From: an uncultured Collinsella sp.
GTDB lineage: Bacteria > Actinomycetota > Coriobacteriia > Coriobacteriales > Coriobacteriaceae
NCBI GenBank assembly: GCA_902493615.1
Contig: CABUQK010000011.1
Coordinates: forward strand, 1 to 25,085
Reading direction: 5' to 3'
Length of the DNA stretch: 25,085 nt
How positions within the stretch are numbered: the stretch's first letter is position 1; each line of letters starts with the position of its first letter. Positions 6,847-14,903 of the stretch are shown here, piece after piece. The position numbers were made by a program, and so were the translations under genes. A model generated the notes under the pieces. It saw only the letters and a program-made list of their open reading frames with translations. It did no database searches and was not told the DNA's origin.

Positions 6847-7293
6847 ATGAGGCAGCGATTTACCTATGACTGCGTTCTCATAAAAGAAGACGACGGTTAC
6901 TGCGCCAGCTTCCCGCAGATTCCCGGCGCCTTTGCCGATGGCGATACGCGCGAAGAAGCGATTGCCCATGCCATCGAGGCGCTGATGGCGTTTTTGGCCG
7001 ACGACCTCAACAACGGTTTGACTCCGGCAGGGTACGAACACTCGGCCGAGGTCGTGGCCCTTTCAGTCGAAATCGACCACGAGGACGCTCGGGAAGCGGC
7101 GTGCCGAACATTTAAAGATGCAGCGCTGGACCTCAAAGTCTCCGCTCCGCGGATTACCGCGCTGGTCAAAGCCGGAAAACTCGATGTTGAACTCGTCGGC
7201 GGCCGTCGGATGATAACGATAGACAGCATCGAGCGCTACGCCGCCCAAAAACGCCACGCCGGCAGGCCAAAGAAGTTCGTCGCAGTCCAATAA
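6847..7293 (+). CDS. hicB: HicB-family antitoxin with C-terminal helix-turn-helix
   Basis: HicB neutralises HicA by binding and represses the operon. The N-terminal half (about 1-60) is the degenerate RNase H-like HicB fold: FTYDCVLIKEDDGYCASFP, IPGAFADGDTREEAIAHA and a following helix. The C-terminal half (about 95-140, KVSAPRITALVKAGKLDVE then GGRRMITIDSIERYAAQ) looks like an excisionase or MerR-like winged helix with a basic RPKK tail. The 148-residue length suits a HicB with a DNA-binding domain. The ATG at 6847 follows GGAGG by about 5 bases. Upstream in-frame codons overlap hicA and lack a ribosome-binding site. Confidence 0.85.
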   Translation: MRQRFTYDCVLIKEDDGYCASFPQIPGAFADGDTREEAIAHAIEALMAFLADDLNNGLTPAGYEHSAEVVALSVEIDHEDAREAACRTFKDAALDLKVSAPRITALVKAGKLDVELVGGRRMITIDSIERYAAQKRHAGRPKKFVAVQ

Positions 7294-7427
7294 CCCCCTC
7301 ACTTTCACCGACTACTAGAGCCGCTCACCAAACCAACATGCGCTCTGGGCAAATAGGCTGATTGTTTCGTGCGAGAATGCCTCTCAGTAAACAAACTTTC
7401 ACCAGAGCGTAAGGGGCTGGCATACAC

Positions 7428-8171
7428 ATGCAGACGGTCTATCGGGTATACGAGGGAACGCGCGAGCCGCATCGGCTCGCCGTCGAGCGCACGGCCGAGG
7501 TGCTCGGCCGCGGCGGCCTGGCCTTGATCCCGACCGAGACCGTCTACGGTGTCGCCGTGGCAGTCAACGCCTTCTCGGACGCCGTGCCCCAAGATACAAG
7601 CGAATTTCCATCGTGGCCGCGCGATCCGCAGGCTGTCGTCAATGGCGCCGCGGTCCCTGCGCTCGGTACCGGCTACCGCCGCATCTTTACCCTCAAGCAG
7701 CGCAAGCTTACCCAAACGGTCGCCTGGCTGGTTGATAATGCCGAAGCACTCGACCGCTATGGCGTGGATATCCCCGAAGAGGCTCGCGTACTCGCGCGAC
7801 GATGCTGGCCGGGAGCCCTGACTATCGTGGTCAAGGCGGCCCCCTGCGTGCCGACCTTTATGCGCGCCGCCGACGACACGGTGGCACTTCGCGCTTCGGC
7901 CTCGCCCGTGGTGCAAGCGCTCATCCGCGCCTGCGGCAGCCCTCTTGCCTGCACCAGCGCCAACACGCACGGCGCGCCCGCGCCGGCAAGCTTTGCCGAC
8001 GTTGAGGACCGCATTCTGGAGGGGGTCGATGTGGCCGTCGACGCGGGCGAGACCCCGTGCCGCGACGCTTCGACCATCGTGGCGTTTAAGCATGGCGAGC
8101 TCCGGATCCTGCGCCAAGGCGCACTTCCCGCATCAGAGATCGAACGGGTCCTGTCCGACCCGATGCAATAG
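7428..8171 (+). CDS. tsaC: L-threonylcarbamoyladenylate synthase (YrdC domain)
   Basis: The enzyme makes threonylcarbamoyl-AMP from threonine, bicarbonate and ATP, the first step of t6A modification at position 37 of ANN-decoding tRNAs. The YrdC-domain signatures are visible: LIPTETVYG (33-41), an FTLKQRK segment that matches the usual ALKGRP motif (87-93), WPGALTIVV, an SANTHGAPAP loop and a C-terminal STIVAF. There is no Sua5 C-terminal domain. Between VYG and the FTLK segment there are about 45 residues instead of the usual 15 or so, an insertion of roughly 30 residues (about 50-83) rich in Pro, Ala and Asp. The ATG at 7428 has AAGGGG about 16 bases upstream, a rather distant site. In Bacillus the homologue (ywlC) lies in the same prfA-to-upp interval. 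Confidence 0.92.
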   Translation: MQTVYRVYEGTREPHRLAVERTAEVLGRGGLALIPTETVYGVAVAVNAFSDAVPQDTSEFPSWPRDPQAVVNGAAVPALGTGYRRIFTLKQRKLTQTVAWLVDNAEALDRYGVDIPEEARVLARRCWPGALTIVVKAAPCVPTFMRAADDTVALRASASPVVQALIRACGSPLACTSANTHGAPAPASFADVEDRILEGVDVAVDAGETPCRDASTIVAFKHGELRILRQGALPASEIERVLSDPMQ

Positions 8172-8184
8172 AAAGGTGTAAGCG

Positions 8185-9726
8185 ATGTCGTTGAATCTGG
8201 GCAGCCTGGGCATGGAAGATGCCTCGTTTAACTTTGGCGGTTCCTACATCATGGCGCTCGACTGCGGCACCACCTCGGTACTTGCGACCATCGTCGACGA
8301 GTACGGCTGCATCGTCGCGCAGGCACGTCGTAGCGTCAAAACCAGCTTCCCGCGTCCCGGTTGGATAGAGCAAGACCCCATGGAGGTGCTTGCAAGCCAG
8401 ATCGGCGTGATGATGGAGGTCCAGTTTAAGAGCGGCATCCATTCTGACCGCATCGCCGCCATCGGTATCTCCAACCAGCGCGAGACCACGGTGGTGTGGG
8501 ACCGCATAAGCGGCCAACCCATCTATAACGCCATCGTGTGGCAATGCCGTCGCACCGCACCTCTGATCGACGAGCTGGTCGAGCGGGGCGCAGAAGAGCT
8601 GGTGCGCTCCCGCACGGGACTCACGCTCGATCCGTATTTCTCGGCTTCCAAGGTGCAGTGGATCCTCGACAACGTCGACGGTGCGCGTGAGAGCGCGGCG
8701 GCGGGCGACCTCATGTTCGGCACCATCGACACCTGGCTCATCTACAACCTCACCGGCAGTCAGGTCTTTGCCACCGACTACACCAATGCCAGCCGCACGG
8801 CGCTCTTTAATATCCATACGCTCGATTGGGACGACGACCTGCTGGCGCTCTTTGACGTTCCACGTTCCATGATGCCCGAGGTTCGTTGGAGCTCGGGCGA
8901 CTACGGCCGCGTCGCGAGCGACATCATGACCAACATGCCGCCCATCATGGGCGTGGCGGGCGATCAGCAGGCGTCGCTGTTCGGCCACTGCTGCTTCCAT
9001 CCCGGCCAGACCAAAAACACCTATGGCACGGGTTGCTTTATGCTCATGAACACCGGCGACGAGGTCGTCGAATCCAAGAACGGTCTGGTCTCCACGATCG
9101 GTATCGCCGCGGACGGCAAGATCAGCTATGCGCTCGAGGGTTCTATCTTTGCCGCCGGCTCAACCATGAACTGGCTGCGCAACAACATGGGCATCATCTC
9201 GAGTGTGAGCGAGTCCGCGCAACTCGCCGCTTCGATCAACGACAACGAGGGCTGCTACTTCGTCCCCGCCTTCGCTGGCCTGGGCGCTCCCTGGTGGGAC
9301 CCGCGTGCCCGCGGTATCGTGTGCGGCCTGACCGGTGCCTCGAGTCGCGCGACCATTGTGCGTGCGGCCTGCGAGTCCATGGCCTACCAGAGTTATGACG
9401 TGCTGCGCGCCATGGAGCAGGACGTGGGACTTTCGATTGAGCGCCTGTCCGTCGATGGCGGCGCCTCGCGCAACGAGTTCATCATGCAGTTCCAGGCAGA
9501 CTTGCTGGATATCCCCGTACTGCAATGTGAGTCGGTGGAGACAACGGCGATCGGTGCCGCGTATCTGGCGGGCCTCGCGGTTGGGTATTGGGAGGATCTG
9601 GAGGAGCTGGAGCAAAACACCCAGATCGTCAAGACATTCCATCCCCATATGTCCGTTGAGCGTCGCGAGCACAACCTGGACGGCTGGCACGATGCGGTCA
9701 GGCGTTCGCTCAGCACCGCTCAATAG
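8185..9726 (+). CDS. glpK: Glycerol kinase (FGGY family)
   Basis: The enzyme phosphorylates glycerol with ATP to sn-glycerol 3-phosphate, for lipid synthesis or catabolism. The FGGY fold is complete at 513 residues: nucleotide loop ALDCGTTS (24-31), glycerol-contact motif SNQRETTVVWD (96-106), IDTWLIYNLTG, TDYTNASRTALFNI, catalytic Asp in GVAGDQQASLFG and AFAGLGAPWWDPRARG. Two points stand out. The usual DQGTTSSR loop is DCGTTSVL, losing the Gln and Arg. About 20 extra residues precede the first strand. The ATG at 8185 follows AAAGGTG and lies 13 bases after tsaC, suggesting co-transcription. No glpF or glpD is nearby. The motif changes leave open a related FGGY sugar kinase, but the glycerol-site residues favour GlpK. 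Confidence 0.9.
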   Translation: MSLNLGSLGMEDASFNFGGSYIMALDCGTTSVLATIVDEYGCIVAQARRSVKTSFPRPGWIEQDPMEVLASQIGVMMEVQFKSGIHSDRIAAIGISNQRETTVVWDRISGQPIYNAIVWQCRRTAPLIDELVERGAEELVRSRTGLTLDPYFSASKVQWILDNVDGARESAAAGDLMFGTIDTWLIYNLTGSQVFATDYTNASRTALFNIHTLDWDDDLLALFDVPRSMMPEVRWSSGDYGRVASDIMTNMPPIMGVAGDQQASLFGHCCFHPGQTKNTYGTGCFMLMNTGDEVVESKNGLVSTIGIAADGKISYALEGSIFAAGSTMNWLRNNMGIISSVSESAQLAASINDNEGCYFVPAFAGLGAPWWDPRARGIVCGLTGASSRATIVRAACESMAYQSYDVLRAMEQDVGLSIERLSVDGGASRNEFIMQFQADLLDIPVLQCESVETTAIGAAYLAGLAVGYWEDLEELEQNTQIVKTFHPHMSVERREHNLDGWHDAVRRSLSTAQ

Positions 9727-9849
9727 GGCTGCGACGGGGCACTCGATACAACAAACCGTTAAACTTATGCACGGCGCGAGGCAACAATGTCGCCAGGCGT
9801 CTTGTCAGCAAGGCCATCTTCCGGCCGCAACGAAAGGGGCAATCAACCC

Positions 9850-10497
9850 ATGACCGTCACCTACGATGCGTCCCGTGTGACGCTTGTCGACCACCCGCTC
9901 GTCCAGCACAAGCTGTCGATCCTGCGCGACAAAAACACCGGCACCAACCAGTTCCGCCAGCTTGTGCGCGAGCTCGCACTTTTTGACGGCTACGAGGCCA
10001 TGCGCGACCTGCCCATGGAAGACGTCGAAGTCGAGACCCCCATCACTACCGCCACGTTCAAACAGCTCGCCGGCAAGAAACTCGCCATCGTGCCCATCCT
10101 GCGTGCGGGCCTTGGCATGGTCGACGGCATCCTCGACCTGGTGCCCTCCGCTCGCGTGGGCCACATCGGCATGGAGCGCGACGAGGTCACCCACGAGCCG
10201 CACGAGTATTACTGCAAGATGCCCAAGGATATCGACCAGCGCATCTGCCTGGTCGTCGACCCCATGCTCGCCACGGGCGGTTCGGCCGAGATGGCCATCA
10301 GCTACCTGCGCGAGCGCGGTGTCAAGGATATCCGCATGCTGTGCATCGTCGCCGCGCCCGAGGGCCTCAAGTCACTGACCGAAAAGGACCCCGACGTACA
10401 TATTTATACGTGCGCCATCGACGACCATCTCAACGAGGCCGCCTACATCGTTCCCGGCCTGGGCGACGCCGGCGACCGCATCTACGGCACGCTGTAA
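9850..10497 (+). CDS. upp: Uracil phosphoribosyltransferase
   Basis: Upp converts uracil and PRPP to UMP and pyrophosphate (pyrimidine salvage, cytoplasm). The 215-residue protein shows the type I PRTase features: ILRAGLGMV (87-95), the PRPP loop VDPMLATGGSA and the uracil-binding C-terminus YIVPGLGDAGDR. The ATG at 9850 follows AAAGGGG by about 9 bases. An in-frame codon at 9787 lacks a ribosome-binding site. It is followed by the ATP synthase operon, the arrangement found in Bacillus, where upp also precedes atpI. Confidence 0.97.
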   Translation: MTVTYDASRVTLVDHPLVQHKLSILRDKNTGTNQFRQLVRELALFDGYEAMRDLPMEDVEVETPITTATFKQLAGKKLAIVPILRAGLGMVDGILDLVPSARVGHIGMERDEVTHEPHEYYCKMPKDIDQRICLVVDPMLATGGSAEMAISYLRERGVKDIRMLCIVAAPEGLKSLTEKDPDVHIYTCAIDDHLNEAAYIVPGLGDAGDRIYGTL

Positions 10498-10553
10498 TCT
10501 CTGGGCCATACCGGCTAACGTCGAAAATACGAAGAAATGGTGCGCGCGGGCGA

Positions 10554-10595
10554 GCAAAAGACGTCCACGCGCACTCCTGTTAACGGACGTTTTGC
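10554..10595 (+). other. Imperfect hairpin downstream of upp
   Basis: GCAAAA-GA-CGTCC (10554-10566) pairs with GGACG-TTTTGC (10585-10595), leaving a two-base bulge and an 18-nt loop. The palindrome CCCTGCAGGG (10595-10604) follows. It may act in 3' processing or termination of upp, but there is no U-tract after the stem. Confidence 0.3.
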
Positions 10596-10689
10596 CCTGC
10601 AGGGTTCGAGAAAAACGTATTACCGTACCTGCGGCATAAAGAAGGTCTTAAGAAAACGAACAGGTGCGTATTAACCGATGCTTTTTCGG

Positions 10690-10717
10690 TTGTACTTTAG
10701 CGATTGGCTCGTACAAT
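10690..10717 (+). promoter_or_regulatory. Putative ATP synthase operon promoter
   Basis: TTGTAC (10690-10695, weak -35) and TACAAT (10712-10717, 5 of 6) are spaced by 16 bp. Transcription would begin near 10724, which rules out the TTG codon at 10704 as the start of the first operon gene. The sequence just upstream (10600-10690) is AT-rich. Confidence 0.5.
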
Positions 10718-10778
10718 AGTCACCAATGTTTGGCGGGAACTGTTCTGTGAGGCGTTAAAAAGGAAAGTGAGGACGCCA

Positions 10779-11090
10779 GTGTTTCAGATAGCCGATCTGC
10801 TCGCTATCGTTGCAGGCGCCATCGCGGGCGCAATTGCCTTCCTTCCCTTTGTCTTTACGCTCAAGCCGGTTCTTGACGATAAGCAGAATGCGGACATGCT
10901 CAAGGGTATGGTGAGTCTCGCGGTCTCGGCAATCGCGTTGCTTGTCTTTACCTTGGTTGTGTTTGTGTTGTTCGGAGAGGCATTTCGCATGTTCCTCCTG
11001 GGCGAGGCGATCGGCTTCGTGGCCTTTATGGCCGCCTGCACGGTTCGCGTCGCCAAGGCGCTGCGAGATCCTCATGAGGTCGAAAGGTAA
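10779..11090 (+). CDS. AtpI-like small membrane protein at the head of the atp operon
   Basis: This is a 103-residue hydrophobic protein with three probable membrane segments (about 4-27, 39-60 and 66-84) and a short basic C-terminus. Position directly before atpB, with a 3-base gap, is where AtpI/UncI is found. AtpI helps assemble the c-ring and has been linked to Mg or Ca uptake. Sequence similarity alone is not strong enough to name it. I chose GTG at 10779 because GAGG precedes it by 6 bases. The longer frame starting with TTG at 10704 begins upstream of the expected transcription start and adds a polar basic stretch before the first membrane segment. Confidence 0.6.
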   Translation: MFQIADLLAIVAGAIAGAIAFLPFVFTLKPVLDDKQNADMLKGMVSLAVSAIALLVFTLVVFVLFGEAFRMFLLGEAIGFVAFMAACTVRVAKALRDPHEVER

Positions 11091-11093
11091 GTC

Positions 11094-11897
11094 GTGGAAA
11101 TTTTTGAAAAGCTGCCTGATGAGATTAATCATCTGGTCAGCGAGTTCAGCTCCACCCCTGTCGTGGGCGATCTGAGCTGCGGCATCACGCAGTACTCGTT
11201 TTGGCTGATCGTCTCCACGATCGTGCTCCTGATCGTCCTGGCCGTGTTCAAGAAGAAGCAGACCCTGGTTCCCAAGGGCTTCTTCGTCAACGGTTTCGAG
11301 TACATCATCGAGTACGTCGAGAACGATATCGGCAAGGGCGTCGTGGGTGAGAACTGGAAGAAGCACTTCCCGTTCCTGTGCTCGCTTTTCCTGTTCATCC
11401 TGATCAACAACATGATCGGCCTGATCCCGGGAATGAAGCCCGGCACCGGCGCAATCGGCTCCACCGCCGCGCTCGCCATCTTCGCCTTCGTGTACTTCAT
11501 CTACTACGGATGCAAGGCTCACGGCGTGATCGGCTACATCAAGAGCCTCGCCCCGCAGGGCGTGAGCTTCCCGATGAACGTGCTCGTGTGGGTCGTCGAG
11601 CTTTTCTCGACCTTCCTGCGCCTCATCACGCTCGCCGTCCGTCTGTTCTGCAACATGTTCGCAGGACACGTGGTCATGGGCTCGTTTGCCATCATGGCGA
11701 GCATGTTCATGCAGCCGCTGCTTCAGCAGGTTTCCGCGGCCCACGCCGTCGGCGCCCTGCCTTCGCTGGCCTGGCTTGCCATCCTCATCCTGATCTATGC
11801 GATCGAGCTTGTGGTCGGCGCCATCCAGGCTTACGTCTTCACGGTCCTTACCGCCGTGTATGTCTCCGAGGCAGAGGAGGTCGCGGAGGAGGAGTAG
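11094..11897 (+). CDS. atpB: F1Fo ATP synthase subunit a
   Basis: Subunit a forms the two half-channels for ions next to the c-ring. The 267-residue protein has five to six membrane segments. The conserved segment reads LRLITLAVRLFCNMFAGH, where Arg183 (AVRLF) is the essential arginine facing the c-ring carboxylate. The usual RLFGNM has Cys in place of Gly. The last helix IELVVGAIQAYVFTVLTAVY carries the conserved Glu and Gln. The start is GTG at 11094 with AAAGG about 7 bases upstream. A 124-bp gap separates it from atpE, the only sizeable gap in the operon. Confidence 0.96.
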   Translation: MEIFEKLPDEINHLVSEFSSTPVVGDLSCGITQYSFWLIVSTIVLLIVLAVFKKKQTLVPKGFFVNGFEYIIEYVENDIGKGVVGENWKKHFPFLCSLFLFILINNMIGLIPGMKPGTGAIGSTAALAIFAFVYFIYYGCKAHGVIGYIKSLAPQGVSFPMNVLVWVVELFSTFLRLITLAVRLFCNMFAGHVVMGSFAIMASMFMQPLLQQVSAAHAVGALPSLAWLAILILIYAIELVVGAIQAYVFTVLTAVYVSEAEEVAEEE

Positions 11898-12021
11898 TCT
11901 TCCGTTCACGCCTTAAAGGTAAGGTAATTCGTTAAACCGTCGGTGCCCGTACCCATGGAGCCCGGCAGTTATAAAAAGGTTATCCTGCGTGAAATAAGAC
12001 ACGCACGACAAAGGAGGAATC

Positions 12022-12216
12022 GTGGGAGTTATCGGTTACGGTCTCGGTGTTATCGGCGCTGGTCTTGCTATCGGCCTGTCTGCTCTGGGTGCTACGGGTG
12101 CTATGGCCCGTCAGCCTGAGGTCCAGGGCCGCGTGTTCACCGTCTTCATCATGGGCTCCGCTTTCGGCGAGGCTCTGGCTCTGATCGGCTTCGTTGTCGC
12201 GCTGATCGTTAAATAG
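12022..12216 (+). CDS. atpE: F1Fo ATP synthase subunit c
   Basis: This forms the rotor ring. At 64 residues it is shorter than the usual 70-80. It is two helices: a Gly-rich first helix (GYGLGVIGAGLAIGLSALGATGAM), the polar loop ARQPE that contacts F1, and a second helix with the ion-binding carboxylate Glu50 in GSAFGEALALIG. The Gln and Ser that complete the Na+ site in Ilyobacter-type c subunits are absent (Ile17, Ala51), so proton coupling is predicted. The start is GTG at 12022, fixed by AGGAGG four bases upstream and an in-frame stop only 27 bases before it. No better start exists. The strong ribosome-binding site fits the high copy number needed for a ring. Confidence 0.95.
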   Translation: MGVIGYGLGVIGAGLAIGLSALGATGAMARQPEVQGRVFTVFIMGSAFGEALALIGFVVALIVK

Positions 12217-12231
12217 CACGGAGCGTCAAGT

Positions 12232-12834
12232 ATGAATCTTTCATCCCAGAAGAGCGCGATCGCACTCTCCGCGTCCGCGGCCGCGCTGCTCATGCCGGTT
12301 TCCGCGTTCGCCGAGGACGGCGCTGCCGGTGCGGACATCCTCATCCCTAAGATGGCGGAGTTCATCCCGGCGCTTATCGCCTTCCTGATTATCTGGATCG
12401 TGCTGGCCAAGGTCGCCCTGCCGGGCATCATGAAAACCATGGAGGAGCGCGGCAAGAAGATTGAGGAGAGCCTCGACGAGGCCGAGAAGACCAAGCAGGA
12501 GGCTATCGCCAAGCGCGCTGAGTCCGACTCGATCGTCACCGACGCCCGTCGTCAGGCTGCCGACATCGTTCTCGAGGCCCGTAAGGACGCCGAGTCCGAG
12601 CGCGCCCGTATCATCGAGGCTGCTCACAAGGAGGCCGAGGAGATCATCGCCAAGGCCCATACGACCGTCGAGGACGAGCGCAAGTCCATTTACGCCGGTG
12701 CCGCGAGCTCCATCGCCGACCTGTCCGTTGCCGTCGCCACCAAGATCGTGGGCGAGGCACTCGAGGACGATGCCGAGCAGAAGAAGCTCATCGAGCGCTA
12801 CATCCAGGAAGCAGGTAGCCTGAATGCCGACTAG
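12232..12834 (+). CDS. atpF: F1Fo ATP synthase subunit b with a cleavable signal-like N-terminus
   Basis: Subunit b is the peripheral stalk that holds F1 to subunit a. The 200-residue protein has an N-terminal hydrophobic stretch ending in AFA-ED (cleavage expected after residue 27), a membrane helix (about 43-62, FIPALIAFLIIWIVLAKVAL) and a long charged coiled coil (about 65-165) rich in Glu, Lys and Ala. The extra signal-like segment before the membrane helix is not part of E. coli AtpF but occurs in some actinobacterial b subunits. There is no lipobox Cys. The 3' end overlaps atpH by 11 bases, indicating coupled translation. Confidence 0.95.
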   Translation: MNLSSQKSAIALSASAAALLMPVSAFAEDGAAGADILIPKMAEFIPALIAFLIIWIVLAKVALPGIMKTMEERGKKIEESLDEAEKTKQEAIAKRAESDSIVTDARRQAADIVLEARKDAESERARIIEAAHKEAEEIIAKAHTTVEDERKSIYAGAASSIADLSVAVATKIVGEALEDDAEQKKLIERYIQEAGSLNAD

Positions 12835-13300
12835 CCGCTATCAGGACAAGGTGCTCGAGACCTACGCGCGCTCCCTTCTGGAAGCCGCCAAGGCCGAGAA
12901 CCATGTGTTCGAGGACCTCGAGATGATCGAGCGCCTGGCTTCTGCCAGCCCCGAGATCATCGCCGTGCTCGACACCATGTCCAAGCGCGACCAGCTCGAC
13001 CTTCTTCCCAAGGTGGCAGCTGCCTTTAAGTATGTTGCCGAGGAAGACGAGGATGTAGTGGGCGTGACCGTCACCACGGCGATCCCGCTCGACGACGAGC
13101 TGCGTCAAACCATCACTAAGAAATGCGAGCAGGACTTCGGCCGCAAGGTATTCCTTATCGAGCAGGTCGACCCGTCTATCGTGGGCGGCCTGGTGCTCGA
13201 GGCCCGCGGCGAGCGTCGTGACATTTCCGTCAAGACGCAGCTGCGCATCGCGCAGGAGACCCTCGCAAACTCTGCTAATTCGTACGGAGGTGAAGCCTAA
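12824..13300 (+). CDS. atpH: F1Fo ATP synthase subunit delta
   Basis: Delta (OSCP) joins the b stalk to the top of F1. The 158-residue protein is short for the family (about 175-180). It keeps the N-terminal helical bundle (YARSLLEAAKAENHVFEDLEMIERL) and the C-terminal region IPLDDELRQTITKKCEQDFGRKV with VDPSIVGGLVLEARGE. The ATG at 12824 lies inside atpF, and its stop codon overlaps the atpA start by one base (TAATG). Confidence 0.94.
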   Translation: MPTSRYQDKVLETYARSLLEAAKAENHVFEDLEMIERLASASPEIIAVLDTMSKRDQLDLLPKVAAAFKYVAEEDEDVVGVTVTTAIPLDDELRQTITKKCEQDFGRKVFLIEQVDPSIVGGLVLEARGERRDISVKTQLRIAQETLANSANSYGGEA

Positions 13301-14898
13301 TGTCCGAAACCCTCAATGCCCAGGATATCGCCAAGAAACTGCAGGAGCAGCTCACGAGCCTCTCCGCGACGGTCGATACGCATGAGGTTTCAACGGTCGA
13401 CGAGGTAGGCGACGGCATCGCGCGCGTCTCCGGCCTCAAGAGCGCCATGGCAGGCGAGCTTCTGGAGTTCAAGAGCTCCGATACCGGTGAGACCGTCTTC
13501 GGCCTTGCCCAGAACCTTGACCGTGACGAGGTCGGCGCCGTTCTGTTTGGTGCCGTCGACTCCATCAAGGAAGGCGACGAGTGCCGCACCACTGGCCGCA
13601 TTATGGATATCCCCGTGAGCCGCGCCATGCTCGGCCGCGTCGTCAATCCGCTCGGCCAGCCCATCGACGGCCTGGGCGACATCGTCGCCACGCACCGTCG
13701 TCCCATTGAGTTCAAGGCCCCCGGCGTCATCGACCGTACCCCGGTGTGCGAGCCGGTTCAGACCGGCCTGTTGGCCATCGACTCCATGGTGCCTATTGGT
13801 CGCGGTCAGCGAGAGCTCATCATCGGCGACCGTAAGACCGGTAAGACCGCCATCGCCATCGACGCTATCCTCAACCAGCGCGGCAAGGGCATGGTCTGCA
13901 TCTATGTCGCCATCGGCCAGAAGGCCTCCACGGTTGCCAACATCCGCGAGACCCTCGCTCAGCACGGTGCGCTCGACTACACCATCATCGTTTCGGCCAC
14001 CGCTGCCGATTCCGCCCCTATGCAGTACATCGCGCCTATGGCCGGTGCCGCTATCGGCGAGTTCTTCATGTACAACGGCGAGGACGGCAAGCCCGCCAGC
14101 GAGACCAACCCCGGCGGCCACGTGCTCGTCATCTACGACGACCTGTCCAAGCAGGCTGTGGCCTACCGTCAGATGTCGCTGACGCTGCATCGTCCGCCCG
14201 GACGCGAGGCCTATCCTGGCGACATCTTCTACCTGCACTCTCGTCTGCTTGAGCGTGCCGTCAAGATGTCCAAGAAGAACGGTTACGGCTCCATGACGGC
14301 ACTGCCGATCATCGAGACCCAGGACGGCGACGTCTCGGCCTACATTCCGACCAACGTCATTTCCATTACCGATGGTCAGATCTACCTGCAGTCCGAGCTC
14401 TTCTTCCAGGGCCAGCGCCCGGCAGTCGACGTGGGCATCTCCGTGTCCCGCGTCGGTGGCGATGCGCAGACCAAGGCCATGAAGCAGGTCGCCGGCAACC
14501 TCCGTCTGGATCTCGCTTCCTATCAGGAGCTCGCTGGCTTTACGCAGTTCGGCTCCGACCTCGACGAGGCTACTCAGAAGCAGCTGACCCATGGTGCCCG
14601 CATGACCGAGCTCCTTAAGCAGCCGCGCTACAAGCCGTTTGAGGTTGGCGAGCAGATCGTTACGCTGTTCGCTGGCAACGAGGGCTTCCTGGATGACCTG
14701 GAGATTGCCGACGTGCTGCCTTTCCGTGCCGAGCTCATCGAGTACATGGACAATGGCTTTGGCTCGCTGCTCGACAAGGTTCGCGCCAAGAAGATCGATG
14801 ATGACACCAAGGCTGAGCTCTTGCGCGTCATCGGCGACTTCAAGCAGCAGTTCATGGCCAAGCACCATTCGGATGTTTCTGGATCAGAGGAGAACTAA
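13300..14898 (+). CDS. atpA: F1Fo ATP synthase subunit alpha
   Basis: Alpha forms the non-catalytic nucleotide sites of the F1 hexamer and supplies the arginine finger. The 532-residue protein has the P-loop GDRKTGKT (176-183), DDLSKQAVAYR (280-290), RPPGREAYPGD and the arginine finger Arg384 in SVSRVGGDAQ. Compared with E. coli AtpA, an extra 12-residue segment, GKPASETNPGGH (263-274), sits just before the VLVIYDD strand. The ATG at 13300 overlaps the atpH stop codon and follows GGAGG by 9 bases. Confidence 0.97.
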   Translation: MSETLNAQDIAKKLQEQLTSLSATVDTHEVSTVDEVGDGIARVSGLKSAMAGELLEFKSSDTGETVFGLAQNLDRDEVGAVLFGAVDSIKEGDECRTTGRIMDIPVSRAMLGRVVNPLGQPIDGLGDIVATHRRPIEFKAPGVIDRTPVCEPVQTGLLAIDSMVPIGRGQRELIIGDRKTGKTAIAIDAILNQRGKGMVCIYVAIGQKASTVANIRETLAQHGALDYTIIVSATAADSAPMQYIAPMAGAAIGEFFMYNGEDGKPASETNPGGHVLVIYDDLSKQAVAYRQMSLTLHRPPGREAYPGDIFYLHSRLLERAVKMSKKNGYGSMTALPIIETQDGDVSAYIPTNVISITDGQIYLQSELFFQGQRPAVDVGISVSRVGGDAQTKAMKQVAGNLRLDLASYQELAGFTQFGSDLDEATQKQLTHGARMTELLKQPRYKPFEVGEQIVTLFAGNEGFLDDLEIADVLPFRAELIEYMDNGFGSLLDKVRAKKIDDDTKAELLRVIGDFKQQFMAKHHSDVSGSEEN

Positions 14899-14903
14899 GC
14901 CCC

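Noticed and set aside
10704..10706. TTG as start of the AtpI-like gene
   Set aside because: It lies upstream of the expected transcription start from the TACAAT element and lacks a ribosome-binding site.
13390..14868. 492-codon minus-strand open frame opposite atpA
   Set aside because: Shadow of atpA. No domain and no ribosome-binding site.
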